From assembly GCF_001904725.1 (NCBI RefSeq), contig NZ_MRCE01000039.1, forward strand, positions 1 through 62,612: a DNA stretch of 62,612 bases, written 5' to 3'. The stretch comes from Phormidium ambiguum IAM M-71 (GTDB taxonomy: Bacteria; Cyanobacteriota; Cyanobacteriia; Cyanobacteriales; Aerosakkonemataceae). How positions within the stretch are numbered: the stretch's first letter is position 1; every line of letters starts with the position of its first letter. This document shows positions 47,673 through 55,288 of the stretch, in pieces. A model generated the notes under the pieces. It was not told where the DNA came from and made no database searches. It saw nothing but the letters and a program-made list of their open reading frames with translations. The translations under genes and the position numbers were made by a program.

Positions 47673-49868
47673 TTACAAGTTCTCTTCCTGATTATTTGGT
47701 GGTGTTTCACTGGGAGTGGGAACTGGTGTTGAAGTAGGAACTGCTGTTGGTGTTTCTGTTGGAATAGGTGTTTCTGTTGGTGTTGGTTCTGCTGGTGGTG
47801 TTTCTGTTGGCGTTGGTGTTGGTGTTGGGGTTTCAATAGGTGTTGGTTCTGGCGGTGGTGGGGGATTTTCCGCTGTTAAAGTAATTTGATAATCTACAGG
47901 TTTTGCTGCTGTTGAAACTACAACAAATTCATAAAAACCACCTTGGGGAAGTGTTCCTGACCAAGTGCGTTTGGTAGAATCATCCAACAATGCTGGTCGA
48001 TCGCTAGTCGGCGGATAAACTGAAAATAACACTTTACTATCTGCTTGCAATTTTACATTCATAATTTGCCCAGCCGCCAGTCCAGCAATGTAGGCTTTTC
48101 CTTCTCCAGGTTTGAGTGTACCACTAACGCGATCGCCTATTTCTCCTGGCGGAAATACAATCCTTTGTAAAGCGGTTCCTGATTTAACAGCATTCACTTT
48201 ATCAAATACAATTCCTTGCCAAACTTGCCCGATCGGTTTATCAATAAAATTCTTACCTTTTTGTTCAGGAAATCTCCATAAAAAGGCTGCATCTGCTATG
48301 TCATAAAGGGCGCGACTGCTAAGTTTTTTGTCATTGACTTCGGCTTTCCATTTTAAGCGATCGTCTACCGTGTAACTGCCCAAACGCAAGCGAGATTCGC
48401 TACTTAAAAACGTCAGTTTATCCAACCATTCGGAAGCAATTCTATCCCATTGATTTCTTAATTGTTCGTCTTTTGGTTCGTCACTTAAAACTTTTCCTCT
48501 TTGATTAGGATTTCTTTTCCAAAAACTTTCATTCACTAATCTTAAAAAGAAATTGTAATCTATCCCTAATTTAGTTCGGCGATCGCGCAACGCATTCTTT
48601 CTCGCTTGTTCTTGTGGCGAAAGTTTCGAGATCGGTGGTTCTGGTGCGATTGGTTGTTCTACTGGTGGACGGGGTGGCTTTCTACTTTTCTTAAATAAGT
48701 TACTATTACTCAGTGCTAAACCAATTCCACTAGCGATCGCAATTACCAAACCAGCAGCTAAAACTTTCCCAAACCAACCATTAGAATTACTACTACTTTG
48801 ATTCCTATTCGGAGGAGAATTTGTGATTGCTTGAGTTCCCGCAGGAGAAACTGCTATAGTACCTTGAGTTGTTGCAGAAGTTGATGTTTGAGTAACAGGA
48901 ATCGAGGAGTTTATACTACCTCCCAAAAGCTGCAAAACTTCACGGGCGCTTTGATAGCGATCCCCTGGACGATAAGCCAACATTTTATCTAAAGTCATGC
49001 CAAAACTGGGACTAAGATTTATTTCTTGTCGCCAGTTCCAAGTCATATTATGCGGATCGATTAATTGTTGCGGTTCTTTACCAGTTAACAATACTAAAAC
49101 AGTCGCCGCTAAAGCATATAAATCGCTGTGCGGTTGAACAATACCCACTTGCATTTGTTCATGTGGCGCATAACCAACTTTACCTAATCTAGTAGCATAA
49201 GAAGGAACAACATTTGGTGCAGATTGAGTAAACTGAGATTCCGCATTTGCCGCTACTTCTTTCACTCCACCAAAATCAATTAATACGGGAAAATTATCAG
49301 TATTTCTTAATATAATATTATCAGGAGAAATGTCTCTATGAATTACACCCAAACCGTGAATATAATCTAAAACTGGCAAAAGTTGCAACATTAATTGCTG
49401 AACTTCTGCTTCTGTAAATCTCTGTCCTTGGCGTTTTCGCGCCTCTAACAAAGCCCGATAAGTTTCTCCTTCAATATAATCTTGAACTAAAAATAAATGC
49501 CCTTCATCTTGAATTTTTGCCCGAAATAATTCTCGAAATTTAGGAATTTGAGAATGTTGTAATTTGTAGAGAATACCTGCTTCTCGTTCAAATAATTCTA
49601 CAGCTTTTTGTAAAGCGTAAGTACCTTGAACTTGCGGGGCGAACTCTTTTAGAACGCAAGGTTCATTGAAGCGGTTCGAGTCTTCCGCCAAATAACTACG
49701 CCCAAAACCACCTTGTCCAAGTTGGCGCACGATCCGATAGCGATCGCCTAGCAGCAACCCTGGATAAACACCTTTAGCAACAGGTTGATCCAGTTTCTCA
49801 CCACACTGCTGACAATACAGATTACTATGAGCGTTTTCGTGTCCTTTAGAGCAATAAATTGGCATCAT
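47673..49868 (-). CDS. Zinc-ribbon Ser/Thr protein kinase with transmembrane and secretory C-terminal region
   Basis: The 731-residue protein opens with a zinc ribbon (YCSKGH ... CQQCGEKL), followed by a kinase domain (about 40-305) with the glycine loop GQGGFGRSYLA, Lys74, HRDISPDN (Asp179) and DFG (198-200). A single membrane helix (VLAAGLVIAIASGIGLAL, about 365-385) separates it from an extracytoplasmic region with ANL-type stretches and a beta domain, and a low-complexity Pro-Thr-Glu tail (PTPTETP repeats). The HRD arginine precedes Ser rather than Lys (HRDIS), a common cyanobacterial variation. It may sense external conditions. ATG 49865 is an equal start. Confidence 0.9.
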   Translation of the reverse strand: MMPIYCSKGHENAHSNLYCQQCGEKLDQPVAKGVYPGLLLGDRYRIVRQLGQGGFGRSYLAEDSNRFNEPCVLKEFAPQVQGTYALQKAVELFEREAGILYKLQHSQIPKFRELFRAKIQDEGHLFLVQDYIEGETYRALLEARKRQGQRFTEAEVQQLMLQLLPVLDYIHGLGVIHRDISPDNIILRNTDNFPVLIDFGGVKEVAANAESQFTQSAPNVVPSYATRLGKVGYAPHEQMQVGIVQPHSDLYALAATVLVLLTGKEPQQLIDPHNMTWNWRQEINLSPSFGMTLDKMLAYRPGDRYQSAREVLQLLGGSINSSIPVTQTSTSATTQGTIAVSPAGTQAITNSPPNRNQSSSNSNGWFGKVLAAGLVIAIASGIGLALSNSNLFKKSRKPPRPPVEQPIAPEPPISKLSPQEQARKNALRDRRTKLGIDYNFFLRLVNESFWKRNPNQRGKVLSDEPKDEQLRNQWDRIASEWLDKLTFLSSESRLRLGSYTVDDRLKWKAEVNDKKLSSRALYDIADAAFLWRFPEQKGKNFIDKPIGQVWQGIVFDKVNAVKSGTALQRIVFPPGEIGDRVSGTLKPGEGKAYIAGLAAGQIMNVKLQADSKVLFSVYPPTSDRPALLDDSTKRTWSGTLPQGGFYEFVVVSTAAKPVDYQITLTAENPPPPPEPTPIETPTPTPTPTETPPAEPTPTETPIPTETPTAVPTSTPVPTPSETPPNNQEENL
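47700..47850 (-). repeat. Proline-threonine codon repeat at the 3' end of the kinase gene
   Basis: Direct repeats of GGTGTTTCTGTTGG-type units (plus strand) encode PTPTETP and ETPTP runs. The number of units is likely to vary between strains. The tail is extracellular by topology, so it resembles wall-spanning linkers. Confidence 0.7.
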
Positions 49869-49906
49869 ACCTAACTTACAAGTTGGGCTGTTAGATCTTA
49901 ACTTAT

Positions 49907-49920
49907 CTAATCTAGATTAG
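49907..49920. promoter_or_regulatory. 14-bp palindrome in the divergent kinase/redoxin promoter region
   Basis: CTAATCTAGATTAG is a perfect palindrome 39 bp upstream of the kinase start and 143 bp upstream of the redoxin start. A second near copy, CTTAGTTAG, follows. It could be an operator, but AT-rich palindromes of this length occur by chance. Confidence 0.35.
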
Positions 49921-50062
49921 CTTAGTTAGACATCCTTAAATCTTCTCAAGTTCCACTTTTCTAGCTGGCGACTTTAGTAGCAACAGATTTTTTGGTAAAA
50001 TTTCCGCAACTTACCATTACTATATCTTTAGTAAGCTTCTCCTGTAACCCACAGTTAATCTT

Positions 50063-50644
50063 ATGGCATTAACACCTTCAACAATGTTGGCATTGGATAC
50101 CAAAGCACCTGATTTTCTCCTACCAGATGTAGTATCCAATGCACAAATTTCTCTGGCGACTTTTACTGATAAAAAAGCATTGTTAGTAATGTTTATTTGT
50201 CGTCATTGTCCCTTTGTAAAACATATTAAAGATGAATTAGCACATTTGGGAAAAGATTACCAAACTCAGAGTTTAGGAATAGTTGCAATCAGTACCAATG
50301 ATGCGAACAACTACCCTGATGATGCGCCAGAAAAACTCAAGGATATGGCTTTAGAATTAGGCTTCACTTTTCCTTTCTGTTATGATGAAACTCAGGAAGT
50401 TGCTAAAGCATATACCGCCGCTTGTACTCCCGATTTTTTCCTATTTGACCAAAATAGAAAATTAGTTTATCGCGGTCAATTAGATGATAGTCGTCCTAGT
50501 AACGGTATTCCTGTGACAGGTAAAGATTTACGGGCGGCTATCGATGCTGTTTTGAGCGATCGACCTATCAGCCAAGACCAAAAACCTAGCGTTGGTTGTA
50601 ATATTAAGTGGAAAGCTGGTAATGCCCCAAGTTACTACAATTAA
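50063..50644 (+). CDS. Thioredoxin-fold protein (AhpC/TSA-like redoxin) with CRHC motif
   Basis: The 193-residue protein has a thioredoxin fold, with FICRHCPFVKHIKDEL (Cys46 and Cys49, CxxC) where a peroxiredoxin would have its peroxidatic Cys, and a later GFTFPFCYDETQEVAKAYTAACTPDFFLFD segment whose cis-Pro and extra cysteines fit the family. Such proteins are cytoplasmic thiol-disulfide reductases or thioredoxin-like peroxiredoxins in photosynthetic bacteria. No signal peptide is seen. It is divergent from the kinase and ends in a hairpin at 50685. Confidence 0.88.
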   Translation: MALTPSTMLALDTKAPDFLLPDVVSNAQISLATFTDKKALLVMFICRHCPFVKHIKDELAHLGKDYQTQSLGIVAISTNDANNYPDDAPEKLKDMALELGFTFPFCYDETQEVAKAYTAACTPDFFLFDQNRKLVYRGQLDDSRPSNGIPVTGKDLRAAIDAVLSDRPISQDQKPSVGCNIKWKAGNAPSYYN

Positions 50645-50684
50645 TTTCTTTTAAGGTGCATTCGACAGTACAATTTTAAGTCTT

Positions 50685-50710
50685 GAGAGACGTTGGATAC
50701 AATGTCTCTC
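50685..50710 (+). terminator. Hairpin downstream of the redoxin gene
   Basis: GAGAGAC (50685-50691) and GTCTCTC (50704-50710) form a perfect 7-bp stem with a 12-base loop, 40 bases after the stop. CATTTTAAG follows, so the T-run is short. Confidence 0.55.
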
Positions 50711-50807
50711 CATTTTAAGCTAATAAAGCATTATACTGATTTAAATCTAAAATAGTATCAGTCAGGGCGCTATATTTCTCCTGTAATCTACTTGTAGAGG
50801 AACTAGA

Positions 50808-51629
50808 ATGAAATTTCCCCATATATTAATGTTTATCATGATAGTTCTTGGCGCGATCGCAGGTTCAACTTTAGCTACTGTCAACTATTTAAATGGTAAA
50901 CAAACTGCTTTAAACCCTAAAATTTTCTCTCCAAATTCCTGGGAAATAGATTCTTTGCCAAAAGAGTTAAATTTACAAAAACCAATTAATACATACTCAA
51001 ATAAAGCTACTTTATCCTCAAATAATCCTTTGTCTAGCAAAATAGATTTTTCTCAGTTTCGGCAATCTTTCTTAAATGCAGTCAAGCGCCGTGACGAAGC
51101 TTTTATTCGCGGTTTAATAACTCCAAGAACTCAATCCTTTAATTTAGAAAATTATGCGCTAGAAGATGAAAATTCTCCCTTCTGGACACAAGTAGAAAAA
51201 GCCGTTAATACTGGATGTACATTAGAAGTTACTACTAAAGTAACTCAGCAAGAAACAGAAAATGAAATATGGGTTTGTCCCAAAACTTTCGGTAAACAAA
51301 TTTATGATTCTGATTGGCAAACTCAAGTAGCAATTCTTGGCGATCGCGTCAACATTCGCGCTGAACCTAAAACTACTTCCACTATAATTGGTATAGTTTC
51401 TAAAGAATTACTCCAGTTTGATTTAGAATCTTACCAAAATTTATCAGAAACAGAACGAGAATTAGTGAATCAATTTGATGGCTGGACTCCCGTAATTCTG
51501 AAAAATGGTAAAAGAGGCTGGATACAAAATAATTTTGCGTATTATCAACCAAGAGATTACCGTATTAGTTTTATTCGATTTGATGGACAATGGCGATTAC
51601 GTTACTTATTAACAGGAAACAACAATTAA
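50808..51629 (+). CDS. Membrane-anchored SH3b-domain protein
   Basis: The 273-residue protein has an N-terminal signal anchor (HILMFIMIVLGAIAGSTLATV), a linker, a helical region around 80-150 (FSQFRQSFLNAVKRRDEAFIRGLITP) and an SH3b-like segment (about 178-250) starting VAILGDRVNIRAEPKTTSTIIGIV and ending GWTPVILKNGKRGWIQNN. SH3b domains in bacteria often bind peptidoglycan stem peptides; the NVRAEP motif is the classical mark. It lies between a redoxin and a second zinc-ribbon kinase on the same strand and may act outside the cytoplasm in cell-wall sensing. No enzyme motif. Confidence 0.8.
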   Translation: MKFPHILMFIMIVLGAIAGSTLATVNYLNGKQTALNPKIFSPNSWEIDSLPKELNLQKPINTYSNKATLSSNNPLSSKIDFSQFRQSFLNAVKRRDEAFIRGLITPRTQSFNLENYALEDENSPFWTQVEKAVNTGCTLEVTTKVTQQETENEIWVCPKTFGKQIYDSDWQTQVAILGDRVNIRAEPKTTSTIIGIVSKELLQFDLESYQNLSETERELVNQFDGWTPVILKNGKRGWIQNNFAYYQPRDYRISFIRFDGQWRLRYLLTGNNN

Positions 51630-51741
51630 TCGAAAAATTTTTCTCGGTAAGTGAGAAGCAAAATGTAAAATGCGATCGCACATTTATCCTATATATAATA
51701 AAATTGATAATATATCGTCATTAAATAATTGGTAAAATATT

Positions 51742-52845
51742 ATGAGCTACTGTTTAAATCCTAATTGCCCAAATCCACAAAATTCTGGAACTATAAACTT
51801 TTGTGTTAGCTGTGGTGCTAAACTCTTGTTAAGAGAACGTTATCGGGCAATAAAACCGATCGGACAAGGAGGGTTTGGGAAAACTTTTTTAGCAATAGAT
51901 GAAGATAAACCATCTAAACCTCGTTGCGTAATTAAACAATTTTTTCCTTTAGTCCAAGGTACAAGTAATACCCAAAAAGCCGCAGAATTATTTAATCAAG
52001 AAGCAGTACAATTAGATGAATTAGGTAAACATCCACAAATTCCTGAATTATTAGCTTACTTCACTCAAGATAATCAGCAATATCTAATTCAAGAATTCAT
52101 AGATGGACAAACTTTATCCCAAGAATTAAATCAAAAAGGCGCTTTTAATGAAACTCAAATCCGTCAATTATTAAGTGATTTGTTACCTATACTGCAATTT
52201 GTTCATAGTCGCCAAGTAATTCATCGAGATATTAAGCCAGATAATATTATTAGAAGAACTAGTGATAATAAAGTGTTTTTAGTGGATTTTGGCGCAGCTA
52301 AAACTACTGCTGGTACTGCTTTACAAAAAACTGGAACTAGTATAGGTAGTCCAGAATATGTTGCACCAGAACAATCGCGGGGTCGAGCAGTTTTTGCCAG
52401 TGATATTTATAGCTTAGGTGTAACTTGCATTCATTTATTAACAGCAATGTCGCCTTTTGATTTATACAATTTGGAAGAAGACACTTGGATTTGGCGACGA
52501 TTTGTACAACAGCCTATAAGCAATTCTCTTGCTAGTATTTTAGATAAAATGCTAGAAAATGCTATTAATAAGCGTTATCAATCAGCTACTGAAGTTCTGC
52601 AAGATTTAAAATTACCAATTTCCACTACACCTAGCCAACCTCCGGTTAAAAATCCCTTACCTGCACCTTCGATTAATACTAATCCAATTAATAAATCTGC
52701 GACAACTCAAGTCGATCGAGAATTAGAAGAATTGCGATCGCAATTTTTAGGCACAGGCTCGTCTAAAAATCAAATTGACCTTGAATTAGATGAAGTGAAA
52801 TCTCAATTCGATCCAAAAGCACCCAAAAAACAACCTGGTTCTTAG
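51742..52845 (+). CDS. Zinc-ribbon Ser/Thr protein kinase, soluble form
   Basis: The 367-residue protein has an N-terminal zinc ribbon (Cys4, Cys9, Cys21, Cys24), a kinase domain (about 32-290) with glycine loop GQGGFGKTFLA, Lys65, HRDIKPDN (Asp163) and DFG (182-184), and a short Pro-rich tail with a repeated RELEELRSQF / LELDEVKSQF pattern. Unlike the kinase at 47.7 kb it has no membrane helix. The two share the N-terminal zinc ribbon and many kinase residues, so they are paralogues flanking the redoxin and SH3b genes. Substrates are unknown. Confidence 0.92.
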   Translation: MSYCLNPNCPNPQNSGTINFCVSCGAKLLLRERYRAIKPIGQGGFGKTFLAIDEDKPSKPRCVIKQFFPLVQGTSNTQKAAELFNQEAVQLDELGKHPQIPELLAYFTQDNQQYLIQEFIDGQTLSQELNQKGAFNETQIRQLLSDLLPILQFVHSRQVIHRDIKPDNIIRRTSDNKVFLVDFGAAKTTAGTALQKTGTSIGSPEYVAPEQSRGRAVFASDIYSLGVTCIHLLTAMSPFDLYNLEEDTWIWRRFVQQPISNSLASILDKMLENAINKRYQSATEVLQDLKLPISTTPSQPPVKNPLPAPSINTNPINKSATTQVDRELEELRSQFLGTGSSKNQIDLELDEVKSQFDPKAPKKQPGS

Positions 52846-52863
52846 AAAGAATTAGAATAAAAT

Positions 52864-53115
52864 TTACCTAAAACTTGTGATTGTTACTGGAGTCATAGTT
52901 GCAGAATTACTCAAAACTTCCAAATGAGATGTTTGATTTAAATTAGTAATGTTAGCCGAATTATCTAACGCCATTTTCTGAGCTTTGTCTTTAATCGATT
53001 TCAAGACTAATCTAATTACCCAAGTTGATATTTGAGGATTTTCGTCTATTTCTGTAATCAAAGCTTCGATATCGTTGACTACAGCTGCCATTGGTAAATT
53101 TATATCTTTACGCAT
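52864..53115 (-). CDS. Small hypothetical protein
   Basis: An open frame of 83 codons with helical character (NDIEALITEIDENPQISTWVIRLVLKSIKDKAQ) and a Thr/Ser-rich end. AGAGAAC stands before the ATG. I recognise no family. It follows a convergent kinase gene after 18 bases, and its N-terminal half looks like a real folded helix pair, but coding potential is uncertain. Confidence 0.4.
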   Translation of the reverse strand: MRKDINLPMAAVVNDIEALITEIDENPQISTWVIRLVLKSIKDKAQKMALDNSANITNLNQTSHLEVLSNSATMTPVTITSFR

Positions 53116-53402
53116 TTGTAATTGTTCTCTTTTTTACTCATCCTTAATTTAAAAATAAATAATTTCCTTGGCTTTTTTCTGCCATAATGTGTCACTCTTT
53201 AATTTGACTGAAGAGGGAGTTTATAGAAATTAAGCTAGAGTTTCTTTAGAGAGCGAGAATTGTAGTGCTGTAGAGAAAGCAATGATTTTAGACGATCGCA
53301 CTTTGTAGTAGACAATTGCTCAACTGTCACATTGGAGCTAGAACAAACCCAATATTTAGGTCGCCATTTACATGATTCACTCACAAGCACCCCAATTTCG
53401 GA

Positions 53403-53999
53403 CTAAATCTGATGTGTCTGAAATCGTTCAAAATCTTCAATAGTATCTATATCGATCGCGCCTTCAGAAAAAGGAACGCTTAAACAACTGGAGAAATGCT
53501 GACGAATAGTTTTTCTAGCACCAATATCACCTTGCAGAAGTGCCAGTTCGGAAAATAATGTTTTGTCAAATAAAGCAGGAACACCAACTATTCCAGCATA
53601 TTCCGAAGCAACTATGGTGTAATTTGTAGTTTGATATTCTTTAACCAATCGATTAATTAAATCGGGAGAGACAAAAGGTTGATCGCATAACATTAGTACG
53701 ATCGCATCAATGTTAGGGGCGATCGTTTGGATAGCATTGAGTCCACACTGAATAGAACTCGCCATACCCGTTGACCAGTGTTGATTGTAAACGATGTGAA
53801 TATCCAGATTTGCCAAATGAGGCTGAATAATTTCAGCGTAAGCACCTAAAATGACAACCACTGGTTGACAAAAAGAATGAATCCCAACTTCTGTAATGTG
53901 TTGAATCAGCGTTTTACCTTGGTAACTCAGGAGTTGTTTTGGCTGACCAAGGCGTGTAGAAGCGCCAGCCGCTAGGATGATGATACCAATGTTAGACAT
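53403..53999 (-). CDS. mocA: Molybdenum cofactor cytidylyltransferase, MocA-like
   Basis: The 198-residue nucleotidyltransferase starts with the NTP-binding loop LAAGASTRLGQPKQLL, followed by VILGAYA and the metal-binding region MLCDQPFVSPDLI, the pattern of MocA (MobA-like GT-A fold, CTP-specific). It would convert molybdopterin cofactor to the cytosine dinucleotide form used by xanthine-dehydrogenase-family enzymes. Its start overlaps the XdhC stop by 28 bases and it is the last gene of the oxidoreductase operon, which fits that role well. Orphan nucleotidyltransferases with other substrates share the fold. Confidence 0.85.
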   Translation of the reverse strand: MSNIGIIILAAGASTRLGQPKQLLSYQGKTLIQHITEVGIHSFCQPVVVILGAYAEIIQPHLANLDIHIVYNQHWSTGMASSIQCGLNAIQTIAPNIDAIVLMLCDQPFVSPDLINRLVKEYQTTNYTIVASEYAGIVGVPALFDKTLFSELALLQGDIGARKTIRQHFSSCLSVPFSEGAIDIDTIEDFERFQTHQI

Positions 54000-55135
54000 G
54001 ATTCTTCAGGAGAGGAATGGATCGGGCCAAGACGATCGCGCAAAAAACCAGCAGAACGTCCACCGATCGCAGCTTGAATTTCAGAGATGATGGAAAGAGC
54101 AATTTCTTCAGGTGTTTCCGCTGCAATATCTAACCCTACGGGGTTATAAACTCGTTGTTTTTGTGCAGTTGTAGCAAAGATATCGGACTCTGCCAGATCG
54201 TGCCATAATTTTTGCATTCGGCTTTTTGGGCCTAAAACTCCCAGGTAACGTACTGGGGAAGGAATTAAGGTTTTGAGAACAGCTAGATCGCTCAAATAGT
54301 TATGTGTCATCACGACTGCTACTGTTTGTGGCGTGAGCAAATGTTGGTAAGATTCGGGACGATCGAGTTCGCAACACAAAAGTTGGTCAGCTTGAGGAAA
54401 GCGATCGCTATTTAGATATCCCGATCGTCGATCGATCGCAGTAACATTCCAACCCAAATATTTCGCCAATTGCACTACTGGGATAGCATCATATCCAGAA
54501 CCAAAAATCAGCAATGGGATTAATGGTTGAATCACATCGATTGAAACATCCACTCGCCCTTCAGGTAAAGTGTAAAACTGTACGCGATTTTGTTTTTCCT
54601 TTAGTGCAGAACGAGCGTCTATTTCTATCTTTTTCGCAATCTCAGTATTAGCAATGCGATCGATCGAAGTACCATCTGATTTCAGCATCAATCGAGAACC
54701 AATGGTAATATTTGCCACTCCTTCAGTTTTAAAGACAGTAGCGATCGCTCCCGCTTGCTGAGATTTCAAACAATCTTGAATAAAAGACATTTGACTAACA
54801 ACTTCATCACTGAGAGATTCAATCAAAACCTCAACGATACCATTGCATCCCAACCCAAAACCAAACACAATGTCATCACTAGAAGTCGTGTCATATTTAA
54901 CTAAGATGGGATTGGCATTATGGGAGAAGAGAGAGTGCGATCGATCCAAAATATCAGCTTCCAAACAGCCACCACTGACTGCATTAATCATCTCCCCATC
55001 TTCAGTTAATAACATCCGCGCACCAGGTCTGCGATAAACAGAACCACTCGTTCGGACTACCGTTGCTAAAACTCCACGTTTTCCAGTCTGTTGGCTATGT
55101 TCAAAGGCTTGTAGAATTCTTTGTATTTCATTCAT
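53972..55135 (-). CDS. XdhC-family molybdenum-enzyme maturation protein
   Basis: The 387-residue protein has the XdhC/CoxI N-terminal domain (GKRGVLATVVRTSGSVYRRPGARML, VSGGCLEADI) and a C-terminal Rossmann part (LLIFGSGYDAIPVVQLAKYLGWNVTAIDRR, VVMTHNY). XdhC binds finished Moco, protects it and inserts it, after sulfuration, into the large subunit. PaoD of E. coli is the corresponding member for PaoABC. It lies 153 bases downstream of the large-subunit gene and overlaps mocA, so maturation genes follow enzyme genes in one unit. Cys51 region (SGGCLE) is conserved in the family. Confidence 0.9.
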   Translation of the reverse strand: MNEIQRILQAFEHSQQTGKRGVLATVVRTSGSVYRRPGARMLLTEDGEMINAVSGGCLEADILDRSHSLFSHNANPILVKYDTTSSDDIVFGFGLGCNGIVEVLIESLSDEVVSQMSFIQDCLKSQQAGAIATVFKTEGVANITIGSRLMLKSDGTSIDRIANTEIAKKIEIDARSALKEKQNRVQFYTLPEGRVDVSIDVIQPLIPLLIFGSGYDAIPVVQLAKYLGWNVTAIDRRSGYLNSDRFPQADQLLCCELDRPESYQHLLTPQTVAVVMTHNYLSDLAVLKTLIPSPVRYLGVLGPKSRMQKLWHDLAESDIFATTAQKQRVYNPVGLDIAAETPEEIALSIISEIQAAIGGRSAGFLRDRLGPIHSSPEESCLTLVSSS

Positions 55136-55161
55136 AAGCGGTGAAAAACTCTTTTTATAAT

Positions 55162-55189
55162 GAACCGCAGAGACGCAGAGGACACAGAG
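55162..55189 (+). repeat. 28-bp dispersed repeat, copy B
   Basis: GAACCGCAGAGACGCAGAGG plus ACACAGAG is the exact reverse complement of 13551-13578. It lies in the 153-bp spacer between the large-subunit and XdhC genes. GAAGAG-type purines follow. Confidence 0.75.
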
Positions 55190-55228
55190 AGAAGAGGGAA
55201 CCTAAAAGATAGCTCTAATCCTCGCCTC

Positions 55229-55266
55229 TGCTCCCCTGCTCCCCTGCCCCCCTGCCCCCCTGCTCT
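55229..55266 (+). repeat. CCCCTGC(T/C) octamer tract
   Basis: CCCCTGCT and CCCCTGCC units are repeated, ending 22 bases before the stop of the minus-strand large-subunit gene. The same units end the composite repeats at 1103-1125 and 35803-35850, so this is a solo fragment of that element without heptamers. Confidence 0.7.
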
Positions 55267-55288
55267 GGGCAGACACATGGTTCTGCCC

